Source of the DNA: Mycobacterium kyogaense
Lineage (GTDB): Bacteria; Actinomycetota; Actinomycetes; Mycobacteriales; Mycobacteriaceae
Direction of reading: 5' to 3'
Length of the DNA stretch: 64,000 nucleotides
Assembly: GCF_003254575.1 (NCBI RefSeq)
Contig: NZ_QJUA01000009.1
Span: forward strand, 1 to 64,000
This document shows positions 50,050 through 59,537 of the stretch, one piece after another (the stretch's first letter is position 1; each line of letters starts with the position of its first letter). A model generated the notes under the pieces. That model was not told where the DNA came from. It saw only the letters and a program-made list of their open reading frames with translations, and did no database searches. A program made the translations under genes and the position numbers.

Positions 50050-50709
50050 GTGCGGTTGGCCTCCGGCATGGTTGCTGTGGCGTTGGCGGCGGGCCTGACC
50101 GCCTGCTCGTCAGCCCCGGCTCCGGTGGCCGGCGCCCCGTCCGCCGCGAACGCTGCGGCGCCCATCAACCCGGCCCGGGTCGAGCGCAGCCGCGCGGCGC
50201 TGCCCGACGGCTACGAGATCACCGCCTACCAGGGCCCACCGGCGCCGGTGGCGCTGTGGGGCATGCGTGTCCCCGCCGTCACGGAGCCGCCGCAGTGCGC
50301 CGCGCTCGCGGCGCCGGCCGCCGACCCGTCGACCGCACGCGGCTGGTCGGGTTCCGGGCCGGGTGGCATCGCGTACGCGGTCGTCGCCGGCGTGCCTGCC
50401 GGCTCCCAGGTGTTGCCGCACGACTGCGGCAGCTGGACCGTGTCGGCCGGCCCGACGACAGCCACCGTCGTCGGCGTGCCCGCGCCCCGCATCGACGGCG
50501 CCGACGTCGTCGGAATGCGAACCGACGCCGTCACCGTCGTCGAAGGCGGAACCGAAACCCGGCTACACGCACAGACATTCATCGCCACACTGGGCGACTA
50601 CCTGTGTCTGGTGTCGCTGGTCACCGACCCCGGATCGCCACACCCCGCGTTGGCGCCGGATTTCGCCGCGCACCTGCTCACCGAAACGGTGGCGGCACTG
50701 CGCGGCTGA
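50050..50709 (+). CDS. Mycobacterial lipoprotein (possible DUF5642 family)
   Basis: A 219-residue lipoprotein: signal RLASGMVAVALAAGLTAC with lipobox LTAC at residue 19; mature part with paired Cys (PPQCAAL, PHDCGSW, YLCLVS). GTG 50050 gives a standard lipoprotein signal; GTG 49978 would add 24 residues and is less likely. No enzyme motif. Similar in build to the next gene, suggesting an old tandem duplication; the M. tuberculosis counterpart region has Rv0999. Confidence 0.72.
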   Translation: MRLASGMVAVALAAGLTACSSAPAPVAGAPSAANAAAPINPARVERSRAALPDGYEITAYQGPPAPVALWGMRVPAVTEPPQCAALAAPAADPSTARGWSGSGPGGIAYAVVAGVPAGSQVLPHDCGSWTVSAGPTTATVVGVPAPRIDGADVVGMRTDAVTVVEGGTETRLHAQTFIATLGDYLCLVSLVTDPGSPHPALAPDFAAHLLTETVAALRG

Positions 50710-50738
50710 GCCGTAGGCGGGCGGGTACATTGGCGGCG

Positions 50739-51398
50739 ATGTCGTACTCGAAGTCGATGGCGCTGCTGCTGTGCGCAGGGCTGCTGGCCTCGTGTGGAGG
50801 CAAGTCCGACGACTACTCCCGCGCCGACATCGCCCGCGTCAAGGACCTCAGAAGCGAGTTCCCGGCGCCGTTCACTGTGAAGGATGCCGGACCGGCAGCC
50901 ATCGACCCGCGCCTGCTGGCCGGCCAAAAGCTGCCTGCGGGGCTGACTTTCGATCCCGCGGAGTGCGGCAAGGTCACCCAGCAGCAGACCGTTCCGGCCG
51001 ACGTCAAGGGGAACATGGCGGCGCTCACCGCCGAGGGGGACGGTGTCCGTTACGTCGTGATCGCCGTCGAGACCTCCGGGCCTGTTCCCGTGCCCACGCC
51101 CAGCGACCAGTGCCACAAGGTCACCGTCGCGGGCGCGGGCATCCGCGGACTCGTCGAAGTGGTCGACGCGCCCGACGTCGACGGCGTCCAGACGGTCGGC
51201 ACCCACCGGGTGTTGCAAACCGTCACCGCCGAGGGGCCGCGCACCGGAGAGCTCTACAACTACGTCGCGCATTTCGGCACGTTCATCGTGATCGTCACCG
51301 CCAATCCGCTCGTGCAAGCCGATCGGCCCGTTGCCCGCATCGACACCGGACGTGCCCGCGATCTCGTCACCAAGGCCGTCGAGCTCGTCAAGGGCTGA
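50739..51398 (+). CDS. Mycobacterial lipoprotein (Rv0999-like)
   Basis: A 219-residue lipoprotein: MSYSKSMALLLCAGLLASC with lipobox LASC at 19, mature part SRADIARVKDLRSEFPAPFTV ... FDPAECGKVTQQQ ... SDQCHKVTVAGAGIRGLVEVV ... YVAHFGTFIVIVTANPL. Two conserved Cys probably pair. Probably a DUF5642-type sensor-like domain; function unknown. ATG 50739 is 30 bases after the preceding lipoprotein's stop, so the two form an operon. Confidence 0.78.
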   Translation: MSYSKSMALLLCAGLLASCGGKSDDYSRADIARVKDLRSEFPAPFTVKDAGPAAIDPRLLAGQKLPAGLTFDPAECGKVTQQQTVPADVKGNMAALTAEGDGVRYVVIAVETSGPVPVPTPSDQCHKVTVAGAGIRGLVEVVDAPDVDGVQTVGTHRVLQTVTAEGPRTGELYNYVAHFGTFIVIVTANPLVQADRPVARIDTGRARDLVTKAVELVKG

Positions 51399-51403
51399 CG
51401 GGT

Positions 51404-52012
51404 CTAACGCACGTCGTGCGGCCGGAACTGGATGCTGATCCGGGGGCCGGTCGGCCGAGTGGTCTTCGGGATCGCGTGCTCCCACGTGCGCTGGCAGGAG
51501 CCGCCCATCACCAGCAGGTCGCCGTGCCCGTGACGGATGCGCAGCGACGCTCCGCCGCCGCGTGGACGCAACGCGAACACCCGCGTCGCGCCGAGTCCGA
51601 CGATGGCGACCATGGTGTCGTCGGTGCGGCTGCGGCCGATGTTGTCGCCGTGCCATGCGACGCTGTCGTTGCCGTCGCGGTACAGGCAGAGCCCGGCGGT
51701 GACGAACGGTTCGCCCAACTCGCCGGCGTAGGCGTCGTTGAGCCGCCGCCGGAGTTGCTTGAGGCGGGGATGGGGTGCCGGCTCGTCCAGCAGGTGGTGG
51801 AAGCTGACCAGCCGCGGTACGTCGAGCACGCGGTCGTACATCTGACGACGCTCGGAACGCCACGGGATCGCCTCGCGCAGCTCACCGAAGAGCGCTGCGT
51901 CGTCGGCGCCGTCCTGCGCGAGCCAGCCGGAGCGCACTTCCAGCCACGCCCCGTTGCCGAGCTCGCGCCGGTCGGCCTGGTCGAACAGAGAGCTCTGCAC
52001 CGCCTGCTCCAT
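51404..52012 (-). CDS. AlkB-like 2-oxoglutarate/Fe(II) dioxygenase
   Basis: A 202-residue AlkB-family protein: iron ligands in WHGDN (His, Asp) and WEHAIPKT (His), 2-oxoglutarate-binding Arg in RISIQFRPH, plus FALRPRGGG and LLVMGGSCQRTWEH. Likely repairs alkylated bases by oxidative demethylation, or modifies RNA. Synteny with Rv1000c. ATG 52012; a longer frame continues into soxR antisense and is rejected. Confidence 0.9.
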   Translation of the reverse strand: MEQAVQSSLFDQADRRELGNGAWLEVRSGWLAQDGADDAALFGELREAIPWRSERRQMYDRVLDVPRLVSFHHLLDEPAPHPRLKQLRRRLNDAYAGELGEPFVTAGLCLYRDGNDSVAWHGDNIGRSRTDDTMVAIVGLGATRVFALRPRGGGASLRIRHGHGDLLVMGGSCQRTWEHAIPKTTRPTGPRISIQFRPHDVR

Positions 52013-52047
52013 GGCAGCCACCTTATCGCACAGACGTTCGACCGTGT

Positions 52048-52482
52048 CTACAGGCGTGCGGCGCCGGGACCCTGGGCGGCCAGCATGTCGTCGGGGTTGG
52101 CGAGCGTGCACGTCTTCAGTGACAGGCAGCCGCACCCGATGCAGCCGGCGAGGTTGTCGCGGAGTCGCTCGAGGTGCACGATGCGCTGGTCCAGGTCGTC
52201 TCGCCAGCCCGCCGACAGCCGCGCCCAGTCCTTGCTCGTCGGCGTCCGGTCGGTCGGCAGGGTGGCCAGCGCCTCGCGGATGCGTGCCAGCGGAATGCCG
52301 AGCCGCTGCGACATCCGGATGAACGCCACCCGGCGCAGGGTCTCCCTCGCATAGCGGCGCTGATTGCCGCTCGTACGACGGCACGAGATCAGGCCCTCGC
52401 GTTCGTAGAAGTGCAGCGCCGAGACCGCCACGCCGCTGCGCACCGACATCTCACCCGGTGTGAGCTCTTGCGCCCTGGTCAT
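52048..52482 (-). CDS. soxR: Redox-sensitive MerR-family regulator SoxR
   Basis: A 144-residue SoxR: MerR winged helix (EMSVRSGVAVSALHFYEREGL, SGNQRRYARETLRRVAFI), dimer helix, then the [2Fe-2S] cluster motif CIGCGCLSLKTC. It activates genes on oxidation by redox-cycling compounds. Divergent from arcA with 44 bases between starts; the gap contains CCTAGTTGAGG, which resembles half of a SoxR box. The 35-base-downstream alkB-like gene could be in its operon. Confidence 0.92.
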   Translation of the reverse strand: MTRAQELTPGEMSVRSGVAVSALHFYEREGLISCRRTSGNQRRYARETLRRVAFIRMSQRLGIPLARIREALATLPTDRTPTSKDWARLSAGWRDDLDQRIVHLERLRDNLAGCIGCGCLSLKTCTLANPDDMLAAQGPGAARL

Positions 52483-52526
52483 AGGTAAACCCTAGTTGAG
52501 GTCGCTTTCCCGCTACGGTGCTAGTT

Positions 52527-53735
52527 GTGACAGAGCCAGTGCTCGGGTGCAACTCGGAGGTCGGCACGCTTCGGACGGTGATCCTGCACCGGCCCGGCGC
52601 GGAGCTGAAACGGCTGACACCGCGCAACAACGACACCCTGCTGTTCGACGGGCTGCCCTGGGTCGGCCGAGCGCAGGAAGAACATGATGCGTTCGCCGAT
52701 CTGCTCCGTTCGCGCGGGGTCGAGGTGCTCCTACTGGGCGATCTGCTGAGCCAGGCGCTCGCCCACAGTGGCGCGGCCCGGATGCACGGCATCTCGGCGG
52801 CCGTCGACGCACGACGGCTGGGAGCGCCTCTGGCCCAAGAACTCTCGATGTACCTACGGACACTGGACGCCGCGGCGCTGGCCCACGTGCTGATGGCTGG
52901 CATGACGTTCGACGAGCTGCCGTTCGGGGAGAACGAGCTGTCCCTGGTGCGCCGCATGCACCACGGCGGGGATTTCGTCATCGACCCGCTGCCCAACCTG
53001 TTGTTCACCCGCGATTCGTCGTTCTGGATCGGGCCGCGGGTGGCCATCACGTCGCTGTCGATGCACGCGCGGGTGCGGGAGACGTCGCTGACCGATCTGA
53101 TCTACGCCCACCACCCTCGCTTCCTCGGGGTGCGCCGCGCCTACGAGTCCCGTTCGGCCCCGGTCGAAGGCGGCGACGTGCTGTTGCTCGGGCCCGGCGT
53201 CGTCGCCGTCGGGGTGGGCGAGCGCACCACGCCGGCGGGTGCAGAAGCGTTGGCGCGCAGCCTGTTCGATGACGGGCTGGCGCACACCGTGCTCGCGGTG
53301 CCCATCGCGCAGGAGCGGGCGCAGATGCATCTGGACACCGTGTGCACGATGGTCGACACCGATGCCGTGGTGATGTATCCCAACATCGTCGACTCGCTGA
53401 CCGCGTTCCCGATCCGCCAGTCCGCGGGCGGCGTGCGCATCGACCGCGCCGCACCGTTCGTCGACGTCGCCGCCGATGCGATGGGCATCGGGAAGCTGCG
53501 GGTCATCGACACCGGCCTCGATCCGGTGACCGCTGAACGTGAGCAGTGGGATGACGGCAACAACACGCTGGCGTTGGCGCCCGGCGTGGTGGTCGCCTAC
53601 GAGCGCAACACCGAAACCAATGCGCGGCTGCGGGATTCAGGTATCGAGGTGCTTGCCATCGCGGCGTCGGAACTCGGTACCGGCCGCGGCGGGCCCCGCT
53701 GCATGTCGTGCCCGGCGGCCCGCGACCCGCTCTGA
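52527..53735 (+). CDS. arcA: Arginine deiminase ArcA
   Basis: A 402-residue enzyme hydrolysing arginine to citrulline and ammonia. N-terminal [55 protein letters not shown], and C-terminal [10 protein letters not shown] with the nucleophile Cys. No arcB/arcC nearby, so it works alone here, as in M. tuberculosis (Rv1001). GTG 52527; GTG 52518 is an alternative start three codons upstream. Confidence 0.94.
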   Translation: MTEPVLGCNSEVGTLRTVILHRPGAELKRLTPRNNDTLLFDGLPWVGRAQEEHDAFADLLRSRGVEVLLLGDLLSQALAHSGAARMHGISAAVDARRLGAPLAQELSMYLRTLDAAALAHVLMAGMTFDELPFGENELSLVRRMHHGGDFVIDPLPNLLFTRDSSFWIGPRVAITSLSMHARVRETSLTDLIYAHHPRFLGVRRAYESRSAPVEGGDVLLLGPGVVAVGVGERTTPAGAEALARSLFDDGLAHTVLAVPIAQERAQMHLDTVCTMVDTDAVVMYPNIVDSLTAFPIRQSAGGVRIDRAAPFVDVAADAMGIGKLRVIDTGLDPVTAEREQWDDGNNTLALAPGVVVAYERNTETNARLRDSGIEVLAIAASELGTGRGGPRCMSCPAARDPL

Positions 53736-53736
53736 T

Positions 53737-53797
53737 CGCGAGAGTGCCTCAGCGGTAGCTCGACCCGCCTCAGCGCAACTGTCAGAGCACTTTCGCG
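53737..53797. repeat. Inverted repeat between convergent arcA and pmt
   Basis: CGCGAGAGTGC (53737-53747) and GCACTTTCGCG (53787-53797) pair with one G-T step around a 39-base loop rich in CTCAGCG. Placed between convergent stops, it could end both transcripts; it also resembles the long-loop palindromes at 2406-2461 and 10481-10529. Confidence 0.52.
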
Positions 53798-53801
53798 GAG
53801 G

Positions 53802-55352
53802 CTAGCGCCAGGACGGTAGCCAGATCTGCATGTTCCACGTGCCCTGCGAGATCGGCAGCCCCGTCAGCACCGGGTAGAGCCAGGCGAAGTTCGTGATGAC
53901 CAGCGCCACATAGCAACTCACCACGAGCAGGCCCAGGGTGCGTCGTTCGGCGTTCTGTCTCGGCGCGTGCAGGATGTCGCCGAGGATCATCGCGATCATC
54001 ATGACGAGGAACGGCGCCATGGTCGCGGCGTAGAAGAAGTACATCTGCCGGTCGATGTCGGCGAACCACGGCAGGAAGCCCGCGCCGTAGCCGACCAGCA
54101 GCACGCCGTAGCGCCAGTCGCGCTTGACGAAGGCACGCCACAGCACCCACACCAGCACGGGGACGGCGAGGAACCACATCGCCGGTGTGCCGACGAGCAT
54201 CACGGCTTTCACACATGACTGGGCCCCGCAGCCGGGGATGTCCTGGTTGTCGATCGCATACAGCACCGGGCGCAGCGACATCGGCCACGTCCACGGCTTG
54301 GACTCCCACGGGTGGTGGTTGCCGTCGGCGTTGGTCAGCCCGCTGTGAAACCGGAACGCCGCGTACGTGTAGTGCCAGAGGGAGCGGATCGCGTCCGGTA
54401 GCGGGAGCACGCTGTCGGGCCCGATCGAGCGCCCGACCTCGTAGCGGTTCACCCCGGTTTCGGACGCGAACCACATCGCATACGACGCCAGGTACACGCT
54501 GAAGGGGATGGCCACCAGCGCGTAGAGCGACGGTCCGACATCGCGGCGCAGCGTCCCGAGCCACGGCCGCTGCACCCGGTACTGCTTGCGGGCCGCGACG
54601 TCGAACGCGACGCTCATTACCCCGAAGAACAGCACGAAATACAGCCCCGACCACTTGGTCGCGCAGGCCAGGCCCAACAGCACGCCCGCACCGAAGCGCC
54701 ACCATCGCACGCCCAGCCGCGGACCCCAGCGCGTCTCGCTGACCCGGCCGGCCATCAGGGCGATGTGCATGCGTTCCCGCACCTGGTCGCGGTCGACGAT
54801 CAGGCATCCGAACGCGGCGACGACGAAGAACACCAGGAAGATGTCCAGCAGCGCGGTGCGCGCGATCACGAACGACACGCCGTCGGCGATCAGCAGCAGC
54901 CCGGCGATGCCGCCGACCAGCGTGGAGCGGCTGATCCGCCGGGTGATCCGCACGACCAGCAGCACCATGACGACGCCGAACAGTGCCCCGGTGAACCGCC
55001 AGCCCACCCCGGTGTAGCCGAACAGCGCTTCGCCCAGGGCGATCATCTGTTTGCCGACGGGCGGGTGCACCACCAGGCCGTAGCCGGGGTTGTCCTCGAC
55101 GCCGTGGTTGTGCAGCATCTGCCAGGCTTGGGGCGCGTAATGCTTCTCGTCGAAGATCGGCGTGCCGGCGTCCGTGGGGGAGCCGAGGTTCAGAAAGCGT
55201 GTCACCGCGGCCAGCGCGGTGATCACCAGTGTCATCGCCCAGCCGCGGTACCGGTCCAGCGGCCCGAAATCGGCCACCGGGACCAGCGGCCCGGGAGAGA
55301 CCACGGGGACCGCACGGCGCGCGACAACGAGCTCGTCGGGCGGGGCGGTCAC
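53802..55352 (-). CDS. pmt: Protein O-mannosyltransferase Pmt
   Basis: A 516-residue polytopic membrane enzyme that transfers mannose from polyprenyl-phosphate mannose to secreted proteins. GT39 signatures: FDEKHYAPQAWQM with the catalytic Asp/Glu pair, HPPVGKQMIALGEALFGY, ARTALLDIFLVFFVVAAF, and about ten hydrophobic segments up to the C-terminal FAWLYPVLTG. Corresponds to Rv1002c. GTG 55352 chosen at the start of the family's N-terminus; 24 bases separate it from divergent rsmI. Confidence 0.92.
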   Translation of the reverse strand: MTAPPDELVVARRAVPVVSPGPLVPVADFGPLDRYRGWAMTLVITALAAVTRFLNLGSPTDAGTPIFDEKHYAPQAWQMLHNHGVEDNPGYGLVVHPPVGKQMIALGEALFGYTGVGWRFTGALFGVVMVLLVVRITRRISRSTLVGGIAGLLLIADGVSFVIARTALLDIFLVFFVVAAFGCLIVDRDQVRERMHIALMAGRVSETRWGPRLGVRWWRFGAGVLLGLACATKWSGLYFVLFFGVMSVAFDVAARKQYRVQRPWLGTLRRDVGPSLYALVAIPFSVYLASYAMWFASETGVNRYEVGRSIGPDSVLPLPDAIRSLWHYTYAAFRFHSGLTNADGNHHPWESKPWTWPMSLRPVLYAIDNQDIPGCGAQSCVKAVMLVGTPAMWFLAVPVLVWVLWRAFVKRDWRYGVLLVGYGAGFLPWFADIDRQMYFFYAATMAPFLVMMIAMILGDILHAPRQNAERRTLGLLVVSCYVALVITNFAWLYPVLTGLPISQGTWNMQIWLPSWR

Positions 55353-55376
55353 GCCTGCGATCGTAGGCTGTTGGGC

Positions 55377-56216
55377 ATGACCGCCGGACGACTGCTCATC
55401 GGCGCCACGCCGCTGGGCCAGCCGTCGGACGCCTCGAACCGGTTGATCCGTGCGCTGGCCAGCGCGGATGTGGTCGCCGCCGAGGACACCCGGCGGGTTC
55501 GGACGCTCGCGACCGCACTGGAGGTGCGTCCCGCTGGGCGCATCGTCAGCCTGTACGACCAGAACGAGGCGTCCCGGGTGCCCGCGCTGCTCGACGACAT
55601 CCGAGGCGGCGCGACGGTGCTCCTGGTCAGCGATGCCGGCATGCCGCTCATCAGCGACCCCGGCTATCGGATGGTGGCCGCGTGCGTGGACGCCGGCCTG
55701 CCGGTGCACTGCCTACCGGGGCCGTCCGCGGTGACGACCGCGCTCGCGGTGGCCGGGCTGCCGTCGGAGCGGTTCTGCTTCGAGGGGTTCGCGCCACGCA
55801 AAAAGGCGGCGCGTGCGACGTGGCTGCAGAGTCTGGCGAACGAGCTGCGCACCTGTGTGTTCTTCGAGTCTCCGCGCCGGCTGGGGGAGTGCCTGGCCGA
55901 TGCGGTCGAGGTGCTGGGTCCGCAGCGACGCGCCGTGGTCTGCCGGGAGCTGACCAAGACGCACGAGGAGATCGTGCGAGGCCCACTCGGCGAGCTCGCC
56001 GAGTGGGCCACCGGCCCGGTGCTCGGGGAGATCACGGTGGTGCTCGCGGGGGCGACGCCGACGGCCGACCCGGAGGCTCTCGTCGCGGAGGTGAACCGGT
56101 TGGTCGACGACGACGGGCTGCGGGTCAAGGACGCCTGCGCCCGGGTGGTGGCGGCGCATCCCGGCGCGCCGTCGCGCCGGGAGCTCTACGACGCGGTGCT
56201 GCGCTCCCGCGCCTGA
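55377..56216 (+). CDS. rsmI: 16S rRNA 2'-O-ribose C1402 methyltransferase RsmI
   Basis: A 279-residue tetrapyrrole-methylase-fold SAM enzyme: GRLLIGATPLGQPSDAS, AAEDTRRVRTLA, VSDAGMPLISDPGYRMVAACV, LPGPSAVTTALAVAGLPSERFCFEGF and VCRELTKTHEEIVRG. Methylates C1402 of 16S rRNA. ATG 55377. Its 3' end overlaps the convergent pabB end by 31 bases. Confidence 0.94.
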   Translation: MTAGRLLIGATPLGQPSDASNRLIRALASADVVAAEDTRRVRTLATALEVRPAGRIVSLYDQNEASRVPALLDDIRGGATVLLVSDAGMPLISDPGYRMVAACVDAGLPVHCLPGPSAVTTALAVAGLPSERFCFEGFAPRKKAARATWLQSLANELRTCVFFESPRRLGECLADAVEVLGPQRRAVVCRELTKTHEEIVRGPLGELAEWATGPVLGEITVVLAGATPTADPEALVAEVNRLVDDDGLRVKDACARVVAAHPGAPSRRELYDAVLRSRA

Positions 56217-57427
56217 TCACCCACGATCGGCGCCGCCTTGTGCAGGCACTCCTCCCACTCGCGGAGAGGATCAGAATCGGCGGTGATGCCGCCACCGACG
56301 CCCAACACTGCGTCGCCGCTGGGCGTGAACTCCACGGTGCGGATGGCGACGTTCAACTCGCAGCCGGCCATGGGCGAGGCCAAACCTATTGTCCCGCAAT
56401 ATATTCCGCGACGATGCGGCTCCCACTGCTGCAGCAGCTCGCGGGCTCGCGTCTTCGGCGTCCCCGTGACCGAGGCCGGTGGGAACGTCGCGGCCAGGAT
56501 CGCGGCATGCGGCACGTCGAGGGGAACCTGCGCCGTCACCGTCGACACCAGGTGCCAAACTCCCGGCGCCGGACGGACGGCGAGCAGTTCGGGAACGACG
56601 ACCGTCCCGGTGCGGGCGACCCGGCCCAGATCGTTGCGGACCAGGTCGACGATCATGATGTTCTCGGCGACGTCTTTGACCGACGCGCGTAGTGCGGCGG
56701 GGTCGGCGTGCCGGGGCAGCGTGCCCTTGATCGGGCTCGACGTCACGGTCTCGCCGCAGCGGCGCAGGAACAGCTCAGGAGACAGCGACGCGACGGCGCC
56801 CCACGTGCCGGACAGGTACGCCGCTCGCGCGGGCGCCGTGCGCGCCACCGCGTCGGCGAAGAAGTCCACCGGCTCGCCCTGCAGCGTGCCGCGGAACTGT
56901 GTGCACACGCACGCCTGGTAGACCTCGCCCGCGGCGATCGCCCCCAGGCAGGCCCGCACCCCGCGCTGGTGCGTCTCCCGGTCCGGAGCCCGCCAGGTCA
57001 CCGTCGCCGCCCGCGGCGCCGGCGCCACCTGCAAGGTCTCGAGCACCCACTCAGAAACCGGTGCGCCACTGAGGCTTTCGTACCACCAGGTGCCATCGGC
57101 AGCGCATCGCAGCACGCAGTCCGACCATCCACCGGCGGCCTCGGGCAGTCGCGGTCCGCACCCGTCGGCGCCCGGGTCGGGGTAGGACAGGTAGCCGAAC
57201 CAGCCGCCGCCCACGGGGCCGTCAGCGCGGGTCCCGACCGCCACGTCGAAGGCGCCACCGGCCGGCACGGCAGACACGTCCACGCTCGGCGCGATCACCG
57301 CACGTGAGCCGAACCAGTCGCCGATCAGGGCGGCCGGCGGCGCCAGCCCCCGCCGCGTTGCGGCGACCGCCAGGGCGCTCAGGACCGACGGGGCGGCGCC
57401 GAGGCTGCCGAGCCGGTCGATACGCAC
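56186..57427 (-). CDS. pabB: Aminodeoxychorismate synthase component I PabB
   Basis: A 413-residue chorismate-utilising enzyme making 4-amino-4-deoxychorismate for folate. Motifs: GEVYQACVCTQF, SPELFLRRCGETVTSSPIKGTLPR (catalytic Lys in PIKGT), DLVRNDLGRVARTGTV, FPPASVTGTPKTRARELL and YCGTIGLASPM. Gene ends 31 bases inside rsmI's 3' end. GTG 57427. Corresponds to Rv1005c. Confidence 0.93.
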   Translation of the reverse strand: MRIDRLGSLGAAPSVLSALAVAATRRGLAPPAALIGDWFGSRAVIAPSVDVSAVPAGGAFDVAVGTRADGPVGGGWFGYLSYPDPGADGCGPRLPEAAGGWSDCVLRCAADGTWWYESLSGAPVSEWVLETLQVAPAPRAATVTWRAPDRETHQRGVRACLGAIAAGEVYQACVCTQFRGTLQGEPVDFFADAVARTAPARAAYLSGTWGAVASLSPELFLRRCGETVTSSPIKGTLPRHADPAALRASVKDVAENIMIVDLVRNDLGRVARTGTVVVPELLAVRPAPGVWHLVSTVTAQVPLDVPHAAILAATFPPASVTGTPKTRARELLQQWEPHRRGIYCGTIGLASPMAGCELNVAIRTVEFTPSGDAVLGVGGGITADSDPLREWEECLHKAAPIVGDQARERSTAS

Positions 57428-57434
57428 CGGCTCA

Positions 57435-58316
57435 TTATCGGCCGATGCGCCGCGGCACCATCACGGTGGCGAGCTTCTCGGGGTTGCGCATCGCGTAGAA
57501 GTTCGCGATCTTGCCGTCGCTCACCTCGATCAGCACCACGCCCTCGAGCCGCTCGCCGGTGTAGAGGACCAGCGCCGGCGTGTTGTTGTACACGGCGGGC
57601 TCGACGCGGGCCTCCGGTCCGCCGAGCCGCACCAGGCCCATCACCAAGCGGGCGACGCGTTCGGCTCCGGCGACGGGCCGGCGCGCCGCACTCACCTTGC
57701 CGTCGCTGTCGGCGGTCCACACGACGTCGGGGCTGAGCATGGCCATCAGCCCCTCGAGATCACCGGTCGCCGCGGCGGTGAAGAACCGAGTGGTCAGCTC
57801 CGCGGAGTAGTGCGGGTCGACAGGTTCGAACCGTTTACGGCGGGACTGCACGTGCTGGCGTGCACGGTGGGCCATCTGTCGCACCGCGGCCGTCGACTTC
57901 CCGATCGTCGTGGCGATCTCGTCGTGGTCGAATCCGAAGACCTCCCGCAGCACGAAGACCGCACGCTCGTCGGGGCGCAGCGTCTCCAACACCACCAGCA
58001 TCGCCATCGACACCGATTCGGCGAGCACCACATCCGCGGACGGGTCGGCCTCGGTCAGCAGCGGCTCGGGCAGCCAGGGGCCGACGTAGGTCTCCTTGCG
58101 CCGGGACTGGGCGCGCAGCGCGTTGAGCGCCTGCCGGGTGACGAGCTGGGCGAGGTAGGCCTTGGTGTCGGCCACCCCGCTCAGCTCGACCTGCGCCCAC
58201 CGCAGGTAGCTCTCCTGCAGCACGTCGTCGGATTCTGTTGCACTGCCCAGGATTTCGTAGGCGATCGTGAACAGTAGCGGCCGCAGCGCGGTGAACCGTT
58301 CGGCGTGCTCGCTCAC
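57435..58316 (-). CDS. sigJ: ECF41-type RNA polymerase sigma factor SigJ
   Basis: A 293-residue ECF sigma factor: region 2 (LRPLLFTIAYEILGSATESDDVLQE), region 4 (VFGFDHDEIATTIGKSTAAVRQMAHRAR) and a C-terminal SnoaL-like extension (about 175-290; DVVWTADSDGKVSAARRPVAG). The extension with its DGK motif defines the ECF41 group, in which it acts in place of an anti-sigma factor. GTG 58316 overlaps the oxidoreductase stop (GTGA), and a typical ECF41 promoter stands before that gene, indicating positive autoregulation. Confidence 0.87.
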   Translation of the reverse strand: MSEHAERFTALRPLLFTIAYEILGSATESDDVLQESYLRWAQVELSGVADTKAYLAQLVTRQALNALRAQSRRKETYVGPWLPEPLLTEADPSADVVLAESVSMAMLVVLETLRPDERAVFVLREVFGFDHDEIATTIGKSTAAVRQMAHRARQHVQSRRKRFEPVDPHYSAELTTRFFTAAATGDLEGLMAMLSPDVVWTADSDGKVSAARRPVAGAERVARLVMGLVRLGGPEARVEPAVYNNTPALVLYTGERLEGVVLIEVSDGKIANFYAMRNPEKLATVMVPRRIGR

Positions 58317-59503
58317 CGGCTGCCCACCGCCTCGGGGGCGGGGCCGGCAATCCGCTCGGGCCCCTTCAGCGAACGGTAGGAGCCGGGCTCGGCGGCTTCG
58401 CCGGCCATCCACTTCACCGTCCACCGGCAGACCTGCTCCTTGATGAACGCGCCGGCACGCCCTCCGACGTACACGGGCACGGGGGTGTCGTCCCTGCGCT
58501 GCAGCTGCAGGGTGCCCGCGTCCCGGCCGAGGCTGATGCACTGCGCGGTCATCGGCACCGAACGTGGCGCGGGCTGCTCTCCCGCCAGCCGAGCGAGCAC
58601 GGTGTCGGCGGCCAGAACACCCATCGGCAGGCTCGCCTGGCAGCTCATTCGGTAGGGCTGCCGTGACGGTGCGGCGGCGTCGCCGGCGCCGACGATCCGG
58701 TCGTCGTCGACGCTGGTGCAGGTCTCGTCGGTGACGAGCCGTCCCATGCCGTCGGTCGTCAGGCCGCTGATCGTGGCCAGCGCGGGCACGCCGAAGCCGG
58801 CGCTCCACACCGTCGCCGCACTCCTGAGCCGGCGGCCGTCGGCGAGGACCACGTGATCGGGCCCGACGGCGGTGACCGAGGCCCCCTCGCCCTCGAGCAT
58901 CGTCACACCCAGCTTGTTGAGGCGTTTGGTCACCGAGCGGCGACCGGGCCGGCTCAGCGACGGTCCGACCTGGGTGCTGACCACGGTGACGGACCGCCCG
59001 GCCTCGGCGAGTTCGGCCGCCGCCTCGATGCCGGTCAGGCCCGCGCCGACCACGACGATCGGTGCGGGCAGCGCCACGTCGGCCAGCCGATGGCGCAGGG
59101 CGTCGGCCTGTTCCCATTCGCTGATCGGGTAGGCGAACTCGGCTGCGCCCGGCACCGCCGCTGGAGCCGCGCCGGTGCTGCCCGCGGCGTAGACGAGGTG
59201 GTCGTACTCCAGTGCCGTGCCCGATTCGAGGCCCGAGGCGAGCGTGAGGGTGCGCGTGGCGGCGTCGATGCGTGTGACGCTGTCGACCAGGACGCGCACG
59301 CCGCCGTTGAGTACGCGGTCGTACGGCACCACCGCATCGTGGTTTCCGGCGGCCAATTGGTGCAGCCGGATCCGCTCCACGAACTGCGGGCGCGGGTTCA
59401 CCAGGGTCACCGCCAGATCGTCACGTGACGCCAACCGGTTGGCGGCCATCACTCCGGCGTAACCGCCGCCGATCACGACGACGCGGGGCTGAGGATCGGT
59501 CAT
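58313..59503 (-). CDS. FAD-dependent NAD(P)H oxidoreductase (NDH-2-like), ECF41 partner
   Basis: A 396-residue flavoprotein with two dinucleotide loops (VVVIGGGYAGVMAANRLAS near the N-terminus; IVVVGAGLTGIEAAAELAE near residue 155) and the FAD-binding VGAGDAAAPSRQPYRMSCQ. Resembles type II NADH dehydrogenases but lacks a visible membrane anchor. ECF41 sigma genes are usually beside a carboxymuconolactone decarboxylase, oxidoreductase or epimerase gene; this is that partner. ATG 59503 with CAAGGAG is chosen; an earlier ATG would add 13 residues. Confidence 0.86.
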   Translation of the reverse strand: MTDPQPRVVVIGGGYAGVMAANRLASRDDLAVTLVNPRPQFVERIRLHQLAAGNHDAVVPYDRVLNGGVRVLVDSVTRIDAATRTLTLASGLESGTALEYDHLVYAAGSTGAAPAAVPGAAEFAYPISEWEQADALRHRLADVALPAPIVVVGAGLTGIEAAAELAEAGRSVTVVSTQVGPSLSRPGRRSVTKRLNKLGVTMLEGEGASVTAVGPDHVVLADGRRLRSAATVWSAGFGVPALATISGLTTDGMGRLVTDETCTSVDDDRIVGAGDAAAPSRQPYRMSCQASLPMGVLAADTVLARLAGEQPAPRSVPMTAQCISLGRDAGTLQLQRRDDTPVPVYVGGRAGAFIKEQVCRWTVKWMAGEAAEPGSYRSLKGPERIAGPAPEAVGSR

Positions 59504-59537
59504 GTTGTCTCCTTGGTCCGGGGGCTTGTGACCTCCA

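Noticed and set aside
52486..52503. Full SoxR box between soxR and arcA
   Set aside because: Only one half (CCTCAA on the minus strand) matches; the other half does not form the palindrome, so it is noted only as a possible half-site.
53782..54807. 341-residue minus-strand frame overlapping pmt
   Set aside because: Different frame of the same strand as pmt, without membrane segments or motifs.
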